A DNA stretch of 64,000 nt from an uncultured Collinsella sp. (GTDB taxonomy: Bacteria > Actinomycetota > Coriobacteriia > Coriobacteriales > Coriobacteriaceae). Numbering within the stretch: the first letter of the stretch is position 1; the number at the start of each line of letters is the position of its first letter. Where the stretch lies: assembly GCA_959026725.1 (NCBI GenBank), contig CAUFMG010000009.1:29267-93266 (forward strand), given 5' to 3'. The translations under genes were made by a program, and so were the position numbers. Positions 15,899 through 24,662 of the stretch are shown in pieces. The notes below the pieces were generated by a model. It had not been told where the DNA came from. It was given only the letters and a program-made list of their open reading frames with translations, and searched no databases.

Positions 15899-17421
15899 TG
15901 GCGTTCGAAACCTTTGCCGTTCACGCAGCCTGTATCCGCGGCGTCGAGGCGATTCCCGTCACGGTCGAGGTGTCGCTTGCGGGTGGCATCCCGGGCATCC
16001 AGATGCTCGGGATCCCGAGTATGGAGGTCATGGAGTCGCGCGGGCGCATTCGCTGCGCGATGCGCTCCGCCGGATTCGAGATCCCGCGCTCGGGTATTAC
16101 GGTCAATCTGGCGCCTGGCGATATCCGAAAGACCGGTAGCGGCTTTGACCTGCCGATAGCCATTGCGGTGCTTGCGGCCGACGGGCAGATTCCCCGCAAC
16201 AGTCTCGACCGCTGCCTCATTGCCGGCGAGCTCGGCCTGGATGGCACAGTGCTTCCCGTCAAGGGCGAGGTGGCGTTCCAGCTGCTGGCTCGCGACATGG
16301 GGCTGTCTTTTATCGCCGGCAGGTCCGACCAACATGTTCCGCTTGCGGGCGTCGACTGCGGTTTTATCGATCATCTGTCGCAGCTTGCCCGCGGTATGGG
16401 CGAGGCGGCTCGGCATTATCTGGATTCCGAGGGCGTGGAGGCCACCTTTGAGCCCGAGCTCGATTATGCCGACGTGTTGGGGCAGGAGGTCGCCAAGCGC
16501 GGCATGGCGCTTGCGGCGGCAGGGGAGCTCGGCCTTCTCATGATCGGCTCGCCCGGTTCGGGCAAGACCATGCTTGCGCGCCGCATGACGGGTATCTTGC
16601 CCGAACTTTCCGTCGAGGATCAGCAGGAGGCGCTGTGTATCCATTCGGTCTTGGGTGAGAACATCGATGGCCTGCTTGCAGGGCATCGGCCGTTTCGAAG
16701 CCCTCATCACAGCATTTCGACAGCGGGCCTTATTGGCGGAGGACGCCCTGTGCATCCGGGCGAGATCAGCCTTGCCCATGGCGGCGTGCTCTTTTTGGAC
16801 GAGCTTGCCGAGTTTCCCACCGGTGTGCTGCAGACGCTCAGGCAGCCTATCGAGCGCGGCTATGTCAGGATCGTGCGCGTCGATGGCGCCTTTACGTTTC
16901 CCTCGCGCTTTCAGCTGCTTGCGGCGAGCAATCCCTGCCCCTGCGGCTTTTTGGGCGATCGCGAGGTTCCGTGTCGTTGCTCGGCATCGATGGTAGAGCG
17001 CTATCGGTCCAAGCTGCGCGGTCCCTTGGCCGACCGCATCGACCTGATGATCGACGTGACCCGCCCCGATCCGCAGGTGATTATCGAGGGCGCTGAGGGC
17101 ATGTCGTCGGCCGAGCTGCGCGACTACGTTGTCCGCGGTAGGGCTTTTCGTGTCTGGCGTGAGTCCCGTATGGACGATGCGGATGCCGAGGCCGAGGACG
17201 ATGAGTCACGGTCCATTGACGGTGTCGTGTCGACCTTTGCACTCGACGAGGCCGCCGAGAAATGCGTGCTTGGCCTGTCGAAGCGCACGCATCTCACGGG
17301 GCGCGGCATCGTGCGTCTGGTTCGCATCGCGCGCACGATTGCCGATGTCGCCGAAAGTGAGCGTGTGACGCAAGATCATGTGCTCGAGGCGGCCATGTAT
17401 CAGGGACGGAGGGATCAGTGA
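15898..17421 (+). CDS. comM: ComM/YifB-like AAA+ ATPase
   Basis: Mg-chelatase-like AAA+ protein. In Haemophilus and Vibrio ComM is a hexameric helicase that extends heteroduplex during transformation. The 507-residue product has an N-terminal S5/Lon-like domain (VTVEVSLAGGIPGIQMLGIP), Walker A GSPGSGKTM, Walker B GGVLFLDEL, a sensor region, and CPCGFLGD...CRC cysteines. The ATG at 15898 shares a base with the yraN stop. A longer frame start at 15772 is rejected because it lies inside yraN. It sits directly before dprA. Confidence 0.92.
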   Translation: MAFETFAVHAACIRGVEAIPVTVEVSLAGGIPGIQMLGIPSMEVMESRGRIRCAMRSAGFEIPRSGITVNLAPGDIRKTGSGFDLPIAIAVLAADGQIPRNSLDRCLIAGELGLDGTVLPVKGEVAFQLLARDMGLSFIAGRSDQHVPLAGVDCGFIDHLSQLARGMGEAARHYLDSEGVEATFEPELDYADVLGQEVAKRGMALAAAGELGLLMIGSPGSGKTMLARRMTGILPELSVEDQQEALCIHSVLGENIDGLLAGHRPFRSPHHSISTAGLIGGGRPVHPGEISLAHGGVLFLDELAEFPTGVLQTLRQPIERGYVRIVRVDGAFTFPSRFQLLAASNPCPCGFLGDREVPCRCSASMVERYRSKLRGPLADRIDLMIDVTRPDPQVIIEGAEGMSSAELRDYVVRGRAFRVWRESRMDDADAEAEDDESRSIDGVVSTFALDEAAEKCVLGLSKRTHLTGRGIVRLVRIARTIADVAESERVTQDHVLEAAMYQGRRDQ

Positions 17422-18353
17422 TGGACGAGAACCGGTACGAGCTGCATCCCGGTGATGCGTTGTTTCCAGATACCGTTTTGGAGCTCTCTGATGTACCCCA
17501 GACGCTGTTCGTGCGCGGCGACCCGGAGGTGCTCTCGACGCCGGCGCTCTCTATCATCGGTGCGCGCAAGGCTTCTCCCTACGGTCTTGCCGTTGCGGAG
17601 CTTGCAGCCAAGGTTGCCGTGGAAGCGGGGGTGACGGTGGTCTCCGGCGGTGCGGTCGGTTGCGACCAGGCGTCAGGTTGGGCCGCGGTCAATGCTGGTG
17701 GTAAACATGTCATGGTGTTGGGGACAGGCGCCGATGTAGTCTACCCGCGCTCGAGCGCGGGCCTTATCGTGCGCACGCTCGATACGGGCGGCGCAGTCGT
17801 GTCCATGTCGCCTTGGGGTATGGGGCCGCGTAAGTTTGCCTTTCCGCGGCGCAATCGCGTGATCGCAGCGCTGTCGCAGGCGCTCTTTGTGTCGGAGGCC
17901 GGCATGCCATCTGGGACGTTTTCTACTGCCGAGACCGCCATGGACTTGGGGCGCGAGCTGCTTGCCGTGCCGGGTTCGATTTTGTCTCCCGAGTCGCGCG
18001 GTACCAACTATCTTATCGCCAACGGCGCCTGCTGCATTGTCGACGAGGAGTCCATCGAGATGGCTATCTCTCGCATATACGGAACCCTGCGCTACTCGCG
18101 CCCTGATGCGCCCGGTATCGCCGACCTGGATGCCACGCAGCAGGTCGTGATGCATGCCCTCATTGCCTCGCCGCTCAAGGTCGATGATATCGCCGCGCTC
18201 GTCTCCCTCGATGCCGTCGGCGTACTCAAGCTCCTGGGTTCGCTCGAGCTTGAGGGCCTCATCGAGCGCATGATGGATGGAAGGTATGCGCCCTCCAAGT
18301 TTGCCCTTCACGCCCAGACGCCCTTCGGTCACAATGGAAAACGTGTCAATTAG
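17421..18353 (+). CDS. dprA: DNA processing protein DprA
   Basis: Loads RecA onto incoming single-stranded DNA during natural transformation. The 310-residue product has the Rossmann-like DprA core, with LSIIGARKASPYG, VVSGGAVGCDQASGW, and the FPRRNRVIAALSQALFVSEA signature. A C-terminal winged-helix-like segment follows (DDIAALVSLDAVGVLKLLGSLELEGLIER). The ATG shares one base with comM. In many bacteria topA follows dprA. Here trmFO follows directly. Confidence 0.93.
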   Translation: MDENRYELHPGDALFPDTVLELSDVPQTLFVRGDPEVLSTPALSIIGARKASPYGLAVAELAAKVAVEAGVTVVSGGAVGCDQASGWAAVNAGGKHVMVLGTGADVVYPRSSAGLIVRTLDTGGAVVSMSPWGMGPRKFAFPRRNRVIAALSQALFVSEAGMPSGTFSTAETAMDLGRELLAVPGSILSPESRGTNYLIANGACCIVDEESIEMAISRIYGTLRYSRPDAPGIADLDATQQVVMHALIASPLKVDDIAALVSLDAVGVLKLLGSLELEGLIERMMDGRYAPSKFALHAQTPFGHNGKRVN

Positions 18354-18367
18354 AAAGGTGTTTGCAG

Positions 18368-19705
18368 ATGCTGTTTGATCAGGTGACGGTTATCGGTGGC
18401 GGTCTGGCGGGATCGGAATGTGCGATTCAGCTGGCAGATCGCGGGTTCGCCGTAAAGCTGTGCGAGATGCGCCCGCAAGTAAGCTCTCCTGCCCACCATA
18501 CCGATCACTTGGCGGAGCTCGTCTGCTCCAATTCGTTTAAGTCGACCCGCCCCGATTCCGCCGCCGGTCTGCTGAAGGCCGAGCTCGAGCGCATGGGCTC
18601 GGTGCTGCTCGACTGCGCTCATCGCGCCGCCGTTCCCGCTGGCGGCGCCCTGGCGGTCGACCGTGTTACATTCTCCGAGCTCGTCGAGGCCGAGGTTGCC
18701 GCCCGCCCCAATATCAAGGTCGTCCACGGTGAGGTCACCCAGATTCCCGAGGGCCATGTGGTTATCGCCGCGGGCCCCTTGTGCTCGCCGGCATTGAGCG
18801 AGGAGGTCATGAAGCTTGTCGGTGGTGACGCCCTGGCGTTCTTTGACGCGGCCGCCCCGATTGTCGATGCCTCGACGCTCGATATGGACGTGCTGTTCTC
18901 GCAGTCGCGCTACGAGGAGCAGGGGAGTGGCGACTATCTCAATGCCCCGCTCAACAAGGAAGAGTACGAGGCCTTTATCGAGGCGCTCACCACGGCCGAT
19001 CGCGTGGTGCTCAAGGATTTTGAGGGCGGGGACCTGTTTCAGGCCTGCCAGCCTGCCGAGGAGGTTGCGCGCACGGGCAAGGATGCCATCCGTTTTGGTG
19101 CCATGAAGCCCGTCGGGCTCACCGACCCGCGCACCGGTCGCCGTCCCTGGGCGGCGATCCAGCTGCGCGCCGAGAACAAGGAGAAGACGGCCTATAACCT
19201 GGTTGGCTTCCAGACCAACCTGACCTTCGGCGAACAGAAGCGCGTCTTTCGTATGGTTCCCGGACTGGAGAACGCCGAGTTCTTCCGCTACGGCGTCATG
19301 CACCGCAACACCTTTGTCGATGCGCCGCACGTGCTCGATGGCACCTTTGCCGTGCCCGGTACCGGCGTGCGTCTGGCCGGTCAGATCACCGGTACCGAGG
19401 GATACATGGAAGCCGTGGCGACAGGTCTGCTCGCGGCGCTCAACACCTATGCCGAGGCTATCGGTGCTGCTCCCGTCGAGCTGCCGCGCGTGGGCGCCCT
19501 GGGCGCGCTCGTGGGGTATGCGACCGACCCGGCTACGGTGGGCTACCAGCCCATGCACGTTAACTTTGGCCTCGTACCGCCGCTCGAGGACGGTAAGCGT
19601 CGCAGCAAGCGCGATCGTTATCAGGCCTACGCGGATCGCGCCCTTAAGGCCCTGGATGCCTATCTGGAATCGCGCTCCGATCTGTTTGGAGGCGAGAGGT
19701 CATAG
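18368..19705 (+). CDS. trmFO: Folate-dependent tRNA methyltransferase TrmFO
   Basis: FAD enzyme that uses methylenetetrahydrofolate to methylate U54 in tRNA. The 445-residue product has the FAD-binding VIGGGLAGSECAIQLADRG at its N-terminus, the signature LVCSNSFKSTRPDSAAGLLK, and GTEGYMEAVATG near the C-terminus. The ATG at 18368 has GAAAGGTG eight bases upstream and is preferred over a TTG two codons earlier. Its stop codon overlaps the apparent start of the Xer gene. Confidence 0.94.
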   Translation: MLFDQVTVIGGGLAGSECAIQLADRGFAVKLCEMRPQVSSPAHHTDHLAELVCSNSFKSTRPDSAAGLLKAELERMGSVLLDCAHRAAVPAGGALAVDRVTFSELVEAEVAARPNIKVVHGEVTQIPEGHVVIAAGPLCSPALSEEVMKLVGGDALAFFDAAAPIVDASTLDMDVLFSQSRYEEQGSGDYLNAPLNKEEYEAFIEALTTADRVVLKDFEGGDLFQACQPAEEVARTGKDAIRFGAMKPVGLTDPRTGRRPWAAIQLRAENKEKTAYNLVGFQTNLTFGEQKRVFRMVPGLENAEFFRYGVMHRNTFVDAPHVLDGTFAVPGTGVRLAGQITGTEGYMEAVATGLLAALNTYAEAIGAAPVELPRVGALGALVGYATDPATVGYQPMHVNFGLVPPLEDGKRRSKRDRYQAYADRALKALDAYLESRSDLFGGERS

Positions 19706-20622
19706 CCTTTGACCTGTACGATGCCGTTGACTCGTTCATTGCCTACATTGCACGTGTCGAAGGGCTCGCCCCCAATACGGTAACCGCCTACGCCTCGCGA
19801 CTCGAGCGCTTCGCCGCGTGGTGCGAACGTGAGGACGTCGACGCTCGCGCCGCCGACGTAAGGACCGTTCGTTCCTATTTGGCCGAGCTGTCGGGTGGCC
19901 AAGTGGCGGCTCGGACCCTTGCGGCACACCTGTCTGCCATTCGCTCGCTCTATCGGTGGATGGCTGCCGAGGGAATCGTTGAGGGCGATGCGGTCTCGGC
20001 GATATCCTCTCCCAAACTGCCGCGCGATCTTCCCGGTGTGCTGACGACCCGGCAAGTCGAGTCATTGCTCAAGACCCCCGATACCTCGGCGCCTGCGGGG
20101 CTGCGCGATGCGGCGATGCTCGAGCTGCTTTATGCCTCCGGCGCGCGAATCTCGGAGCTCGCGGCGCTCAACGTGGAGTCCATTGCTTGGTCCGAGCGAA
20201 CGCTGCGACTTTGGGGCAAGGGGAGCAAAGAGCGTATCGTACCCCTGTATCGGCGCGCTCTCGAGGCGACCCGTCACTATATTGAGGAGGGGAGGCCACA
20301 GCTCCTTGCACAGGCAAAGCGCGGCGACGGTGCAAACGGCGTGCATCCGCTGTTTATCTCGGCGCGCGGAAACCGTATGAGTGCCGCCATGCTCAGGAGG
20401 CGGTTCCATATGCTTGCGGCACTTGCCGGCATTCCTGCCGACATCGCCCCTCATGCGATGCGCCATACCTTTGCGACCGACCTGCTCGAGGGCGGCGCGG
20501 ATCTGCGCTCGGTTCAGGAGCTGCTGGGGCATGCGAGTTTGTCCACGACGCAGATCTATACGCATCTCACTCCCGAACGCCTCAAGCGTGCCGTGAGTCA
20601 GGCACATCCCCGCGGCGAGTAG
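19702..20622 (+). CDS. Tyrosine recombinase XerC/XerD-like, unusual start
   Basis: Site-specific recombinase, probably for chromosome dimer resolution. The frame gives 306 residues with the full N-terminal SAM-like domain (LYDAVDSFIAYIARVEGLAP) and the catalytic set Arg in SGARISE, Lys in GKGSK, HAMRH, GHAS and the Tyr in IYTHL. No ATG, GTG or TTG exists in frame between the upstream stop at 19645 and the TTG at 19879, which would remove the N-terminal domain. An ATA at 19702 overlaps the trmFO stop as ATAG and has GGAGG nine bases upstream. I cannot tell XerC from XerD. A sequencing error at this codon is possible. Confidence 0.82.
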   Translation: MAFDLYDAVDSFIAYIARVEGLAPNTVTAYASRLERFAAWCEREDVDARAADVRTVRSYLAELSGGQVAARTLAAHLSAIRSLYRWMAAEGIVEGDAVSAISSPKLPRDLPGVLTTRQVESLLKTPDTSAPAGLRDAAMLELLYASGARISELAALNVESIAWSERTLRLWGKGSKERIVPLYRRALEATRHYIEEGRPQLLAQAKRGDGANGVHPLFISARGNRMSAAMLRRRFHMLAALAGIPADIAPHAMRHTFATDLLEGGADLRSVQELLGHASLSTTQIYTHLTPERLKRAVSQAHPRGE

Positions 20623-20670
20623 GAGAAGGGCCTCCCGCGCCGCGCCAAGGTGTGTGGTTTTGATTGCGGG

Positions 20671-20699
20671 TTGGCAGGAAGAGGCAATCCTGCTATCAT
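20671..20699 (+). promoter_or_regulatory. Promoter of rpsB-tsf
   Basis: TTGGCA (20671-20676), a 17-base spacer and TATCAT (20694-20699) with an extended -10 TGC. This is the best-formed promoter in the window and gives a leader of about 135 bases. Confidence 0.8.
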
Positions 20700-20760
20700 T
20701 CATCGGGTTGCTTCACGGCAACAGGTTTTTATCACGCACGCGCGGCTACTCCATACCGTG

Positions 20761-20790
20761 GTGCCCGGGCTTTGGTAGCACATGTCCGGG
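20761..20790 (+). promoter_or_regulatory. Structured rpsB leader, possible S2 autoregulation
   Basis: Two interleaved helices can form: GTGC (20761-20764) with GCAC (20778-20781), and CCGG (20765-20768) with CCGG (20786-20789). The order is that of an H-type pseudoknot. S2 regulates its own leader in other bacteria. Whether this is such a site is inferred. Confidence 0.35.
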
Positions 20791-20840
20791 TTGGTTTTGG
20801 AGGATGACCCCGCGCGGAGGCAAACCACAGGAGGTTTAAC

Positions 20841-21569
20841 ATGGCTACCAAGATTAATATCCGCACCCTGCTCGAGGCCGGCTGCCACTTCGGTCACCAG
20901 ACCCGTCGCTGGAACCCCAAGATGAAGCCGTTCATCTTCGGTGAGCGCAACGGCATCTACATCCTCGACCTCAAGCAGACCATCCTTGACGCCGACCAGG
21001 CCTACACCTTCGTCAAGAACGTCGCCAAGGGCGGCAACGTGCTGTTCGTCGGCACCAAGAAGCAGGCTCAGGAGGCCGTCAAGAACGCCGCTGAGCGCGC
21101 CAACATGCCCTACATCAACCAGCGCTGGCTCGGCGGTATGCTGACCAACTTCGTCACCATCCGCTCCCGCATCAACCGCATGGAGGAGCTCGAGGCCATG
21201 GTCGAGGACGGCCGCATGGCTGTTCTGCCCAAGAAGGAGCAGGCTGTTCTCGGCAAGGAGCTCACCAAGCTCCAGACCAACCTCGGTGGCGCCCGCGACA
21301 TGAAGGGTCTGCCCCAGGCTCTCTTCGTCATCGACACCAAGCGCGAGGAGAACGCCATCAAGGAGGCCCAGCGCCTGAACATCCCCGTCGTCGCTCTGAT
21401 CGACACCAACTCCGATCCCGACGAGGTCGAGTACGGCATCCCCTGCAACGATGACGCTATCTCCGCTGTCACCCTTATGTGCGAGCTCATGGCTGACGCC
21501 TGCCTCGCTGGCTCCGGCAAGGAGCAGGTCTCCGAGGCCGAGATGGCCGCTGAGCCCAAGGCCGAGTAA
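20841..21569 (+). CDS. rpsB: 30S ribosomal protein S2
   Basis: Small-subunit protein on the back of the 30S body, 242 residues. Family motifs are LLEAGCHFGHQTRRWNPKMKPFI, QRWLGGMLTNFVTI, and PVVALIDTNSDPDEVEYGIPCNDDAI. The ATG at 20841 has AGGAGG upstream. It leads the rpsB-tsf pair with its own promoter and long leader. Confidence 0.97.
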   Translation: MATKINIRTLLEAGCHFGHQTRRWNPKMKPFIFGERNGIYILDLKQTILDADQAYTFVKNVAKGGNVLFVGTKKQAQEAVKNAAERANMPYINQRWLGGMLTNFVTIRSRINRMEELEAMVEDGRMAVLPKKEQAVLGKELTKLQTNLGGARDMKGLPQALFVIDTKREENAIKEAQRLNIPVVALIDTNSDPDEVEYGIPCNDDAISAVTLMCELMADACLAGSGKEQVSEAEMAAEPKAE

Positions 21570-21614
21570 ATCAGTCTTAGTTAATTCTTTTTCATCTCTT
21601 TGAAAGGAACCACA

Positions 21615-22484
21615 ATGGCCCAGATTACCGCCGCTATGGTCAAGCAGCTCCGCGAGATGACCGACTCCCCGATGATGGAGTGCAAGAAGGCTCTCGTCGA
21701 GGCTGACGGCGACATGGACGCTGCTGTCGACGTTCTGCGCAAAAATGGCCTCGCCAAGGCTGCCAAGAAGGCTGGCCGTGAGACCAACGAGGGCGCTGTC
21801 GCCGCGTTCGTCTCCGAGGATGGCAAGACCGGCGCTCTGCTCGAGCTCTCCTGCGAGACCGACTTCGTTGGCTCCAACGCCAAGTTCACCGGCTTTGCTT
21901 CCAAGGTCGCTGAGGTTGTCGCTACCACCGAGCCTGCTGACGTCGACGCTCTGCTCGAGAAGCCGATGGGCGAGGAGACTGTTTCCTCCGAGCTCACCGA
22001 GATGATTCACATCATGGGCGAGAACATGAAGATCTCCCGCTTCGCTGCCCGCAAGGCTGAGAACGGCGCGCTTGCTTCTTACATCCACATGGGTGGTAAG
22101 ATCGGCGTCCTCGTCGAGTTTGCTTTCGAGAAGGCCGAGACCGCTCAGGCTGAGTCCTTCAAGACCTTCGCTCACGACGTTGCCCTTCAGGTTGCCGCCG
22201 TCGCCCCGATCTGCGCTACCCGCGATCAGGTTCCGGCCGAGACCGTCGAGCACGAGAAGCAGATCTACATGGCTCAGGCTGCCGAGTCCGGCAAGCCCGA
22301 GGCCATTCAGGAGAAGATGGCTGTCGGCCGTCTGGAGAAGTTCTACAAGCAGTCCGTGCTCACCGAGCAGGAGTTCATCAAGGACAGCTCCCTCACTATC
22401 AAGAAGTACGCTGAGCAGGTCTCCAAGGAGCTCGGCGACACCATTACCGTCGTTGCCTTTGACCGTCTGGTCCGTGGCGAGTAA
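21615..22484 (+). CDS. tsf: Elongation factor Ts
   Basis: Guanine nucleotide exchange factor for EF-Tu. The 289-residue product has the N-terminal UBA-like module (MVKQLREMTDSPMMECKKAL, where most bacteria have TGAG instead of TDSP) and the core motif CETDFVGSN. The ATG at 21615 has AAAGGAA six bases upstream. An in-frame ATG at 21600 would fall on the ribosome-binding site. A strong terminator follows. Confidence 0.97.
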   Translation: MAQITAAMVKQLREMTDSPMMECKKALVEADGDMDAAVDVLRKNGLAKAAKKAGRETNEGAVAAFVSEDGKTGALLELSCETDFVGSNAKFTGFASKVAEVVATTEPADVDALLEKPMGEETVSSELTEMIHIMGENMKISRFAARKAENGALASYIHMGGKIGVLVEFAFEKAETAQAESFKTFAHDVALQVAAVAPICATRDQVPAETVEHEKQIYMAQAAESGKPEAIQEKMAVGRLEKFYKQSVLTEQEFIKDSSLTIKKYAEQVSKELGDTITVVAFDRLVRGE

Positions 22485-22507
22485 ATAAGCTCTTGTAGCT
22501 GGTAATG

Positions 22508-22543
22508 AGCAGGCTGTGGGTTTTACTCACAGCCTGCTTTTTC
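22508..22543 (+). terminator. Terminator after tsf
   Basis: A perfect 11-bp stem (22508-22518 with 22528-22538) followed by TTTTTC. Confidence 0.9.
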
Positions 22544-22602
22544 ATGGCTCTTCTTAGAGCCTTTGATAGAATGTTGAGAGTTCAATCTAAAGGAGGATCG
22601 CT

Positions 22603-23325
22603 TTGTCCGACATCCGATATAAACGCGTGCTTCTTAAGCTTTCTGGCGAAGCACTGATGGGCGACGGCCAATATGGCATCGACCCCAAGGTTACCGACCA
22701 TCTTGCCAAGCAGGTCAAGGAGCTGCTCGCCGTTGGTCATGAGGTCGGCGTCGTTGTCGGCGGCGGCAATATTTTCCGCGGCATGGCCGGCGCTGCCGGT
22801 GGCATGGAGCGTGCTCAGGCCGACTACATGGGCATGCTGGCAACCGTTATGAACGCGCTCGCCCTGCAGGATGCCTTCGAGCATAATGATGTTCCCTGCC
22901 GCGTGATGAGCGCTATCCAGATGAACGAGATCTGCGAGCCCTATATTCGCCGTCGCGCCATCAACCACCTTTCCAAGGGCAACGTCGTTATTTTTGCCGC
23001 CGGTTCGGGCAATCCGTACTTTACGACCGACACCGCCGCGGCTCTTCGTGCGTGTGAGATCGGCGCCGAGATTCTGATTAAAGCCACCAAGGTTGACGGC
23101 ATCTACGATAAGGATCCCGTCAAGTGCGCCGACGCCGTCCGTTTTGACAAGATTACCTATCACGAGGTTCTCGTCCGCGGCCTGCAGGTTATGGATTCCA
23201 CGGCTACGGCACTGTGCCAGGACAACCGTATGCCGATTTTGGTCCTCAACATCGATGGCGAGGACACCGTCAAGCGCGCGCTTTCGGGTGAGCCCGTCGG
23301 CACGCTCGTCTATCAGGAGGATTAA
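22603..23325 (+). CDS. pyrH: Uridylate kinase
   Basis: Phosphorylates UMP to UDP. It belongs to the amino-acid kinase family and acts as a hexamer. The 240-residue product has LLKLSGEALMG, VVVGGGNIFRG, GSGNPYFTTDTAAALRA and a KVDGIYDKDP motif. The start is TTG with AGGAGG six bases upstream. It leads the pyrH-frr-uppS-cdsA-dxr-rseP-ispG-proS run. A TAGAAT at 22567 might be its -10 but lacks a clear -35. Confidence 0.96.
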   Translation: MSDIRYKRVLLKLSGEALMGDGQYGIDPKVTDHLAKQVKELLAVGHEVGVVVGGGNIFRGMAGAAGGMERAQADYMGMLATVMNALALQDAFEHNDVPCRVMSAIQMNEICEPYIRRRAINHLSKGNVVIFAAGSGNPYFTTDTAAALRACEIGAEILIKATKVDGIYDKDPVKCADAVRFDKITYHEVLVRGLQVMDSTATALCQDNRMPILVLNIDGEDTVKRALSGEPVGTLVYQED

Positions 23326-23327
23326 GC

Positions 23328-23864
23328 ATGGCAGAGAACATCACCGCCCATATGGACAAGTCGCTCGAGTCCCTCAAGCATAACTTCTCCAAGGTCCGTA
23401 CCGGCCGCGCCAATGCCAACATTCTGTCCGACATCACCGTCGATTATTACGGTGTTCCCACGCCGGTCACGCAGGTTGCCGCCGTCAAGACCCCCGAGGC
23501 CCACATGCTGCTCATCGAGCCGTGGGACAAGGCACTCATCAATGCTATCGTCAAGGCCATCGGCGCTTCCGATCTGGGTATTACCCCCAACTCCGATGGC
23601 ACCGTCGTTCGTCTTCCGTTCCCGGCTCCCACCGAGGAGCGCCGTCGCGAGCTCGTCAAGGAGTGCCGCGAGTACGCCGAGCAGGCCAAGGTGTCTATCC
23701 GTAACATCCGTCGCGACTTCAACAACAAGCTCGAGCGCGATGAGGAGCTCACCGAGGACGATGTCCGTCGCGAGCAGGCCAAGGTCCAGAAGCACACCGA
23801 TGAGTATGTCGCCAAGGTCGAGGAGCTTCTGAAGGAAAAAGAAGCCGAGGTCATGGAGATCTAA
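23328..23864 (+). CDS. frr: Ribosome recycling factor
   Basis: Splits post-termination ribosomes together with EF-G. The 178-residue product is a little short of the usual 185. It has the tRNA-like three-helix domain with KVRTGRANANIL, YYGVPTPVTQVA and the C-terminal helix. It starts two bases after pyrH. Confidence 0.96.
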   Translation: MAENITAHMDKSLESLKHNFSKVRTGRANANILSDITVDYYGVPTPVTQVAAVKTPEAHMLLIEPWDKALINAIVKAIGASDLGITPNSDGTVVRLPFPAPTEERRRELVKECREYAEQAKVSIRNIRRDFNNKLERDEELTEDDVRREQAKVQKHTDEYVAKVEELLKEKEAEVMEI

Positions 23865-23865
23865 G

Positions 23866-24660
23866 GTGCAATACGACGAGCATAAACTGGTCGAGTACTT
23901 TGCCGACGCCCCTGCGCGCGTCGGTTTTTCCGACCTTGACCTCAATAACATTCCGCACCATATCTCGTGCATCATGGACGGCAACGGTCGTTGGGCCACG
24001 TCGCGCGGTCTTGCACGCACTGAGGGCCACAAGGCGGGTATCGTCTCGCTGCGCGAGATCATTACCGCCTGCGTGCGCCTGGGCGTCGACGTGCTTTCTG
24101 CCTATGCGTTTTCTACCGAAAACTGGAACCGCCCGCAGCATGAGGTCAACGTCTTGATGCACTTGTTTGCCAAGACGTTCATCGACGAGTTGCCGCTTCT
24201 GAAGCGCGAAAACGTGCGCGTTGTCTTTTTGGGTGATATTTCCGCGCTGCCCAAGAAGACCCGCGACGTTTTTGAACGCGGTCTTGCCGAGTGCGCCGAT
24301 CACACCGGTATGACGCTGGCGCTTGCCGTCAACTACGGCGCGCGTGCCGAGATTACCCGCGCTGTCCGTCAGATCGCACTCGACGTTGCCGCCGGTAAGA
24401 TCGATCCTGCCGCAATTGATGACGACATGGTGGCTTCCCACCTCTATACCGCCGGTCTTCCCGATCCTGAGCTTGTGATTCGCACCTCTGGTGAGCTGCG
24501 CCTTTCGAACTATCTGCTGTGGCAGGTAGCTTATTCCGAGTTCTACGTCACCGATACCTATTGGCCCGACTTTGATCGTTGGGGCCTTGTCGACGCCATT
24601 TTGGCCTATCAGGGCCGTGACCGTAGGTTTGGTGGACTGAGCAAGACCGAGGAGGCTTAA
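23866..24660 (+). CDS. uppS: Isoprenyl transferase (undecaprenyl diphosphate synthase)
   Basis: cis-Prenyltransferase that makes the C55 lipid carrier for cell-wall synthesis. The 264-residue product has the catalytic IMDGNGRWA, GHKAG, YAFSTENWNRP, and the C-terminal RTSGELRLSNYLLWQVAYSE. About 30 N-terminal residues precede the conserved core. It starts with GTG one base after the frr stop. Confidence 0.95.
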   Translation: MQYDEHKLVEYFADAPARVGFSDLDLNNIPHHISCIMDGNGRWATSRGLARTEGHKAGIVSLREIITACVRLGVDVLSAYAFSTENWNRPQHEVNVLMHLFAKTFIDELPLLKRENVRVVFLGDISALPKKTRDVFERGLAECADHTGMTLALAVNYGARAEITRAVRQIALDVAAGKIDPAAIDDDMVASHLYTAGLPDPELVIRTSGELRLSNYLLWQVAYSEFYVTDTYWPDFDRWGLVDAILAYQGRDRRFGGLSKTEEA

Positions 24661-24662
24661 TC

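Noticed and set aside
19702..20622. Xer-type integrase as a sign of a prophage or integrative element
   Set aside because: It sits in the conserved trmFO-xer-rpsB neighbourhood with no phage genes or attachment repeats, so it is the housekeeping recombinase.
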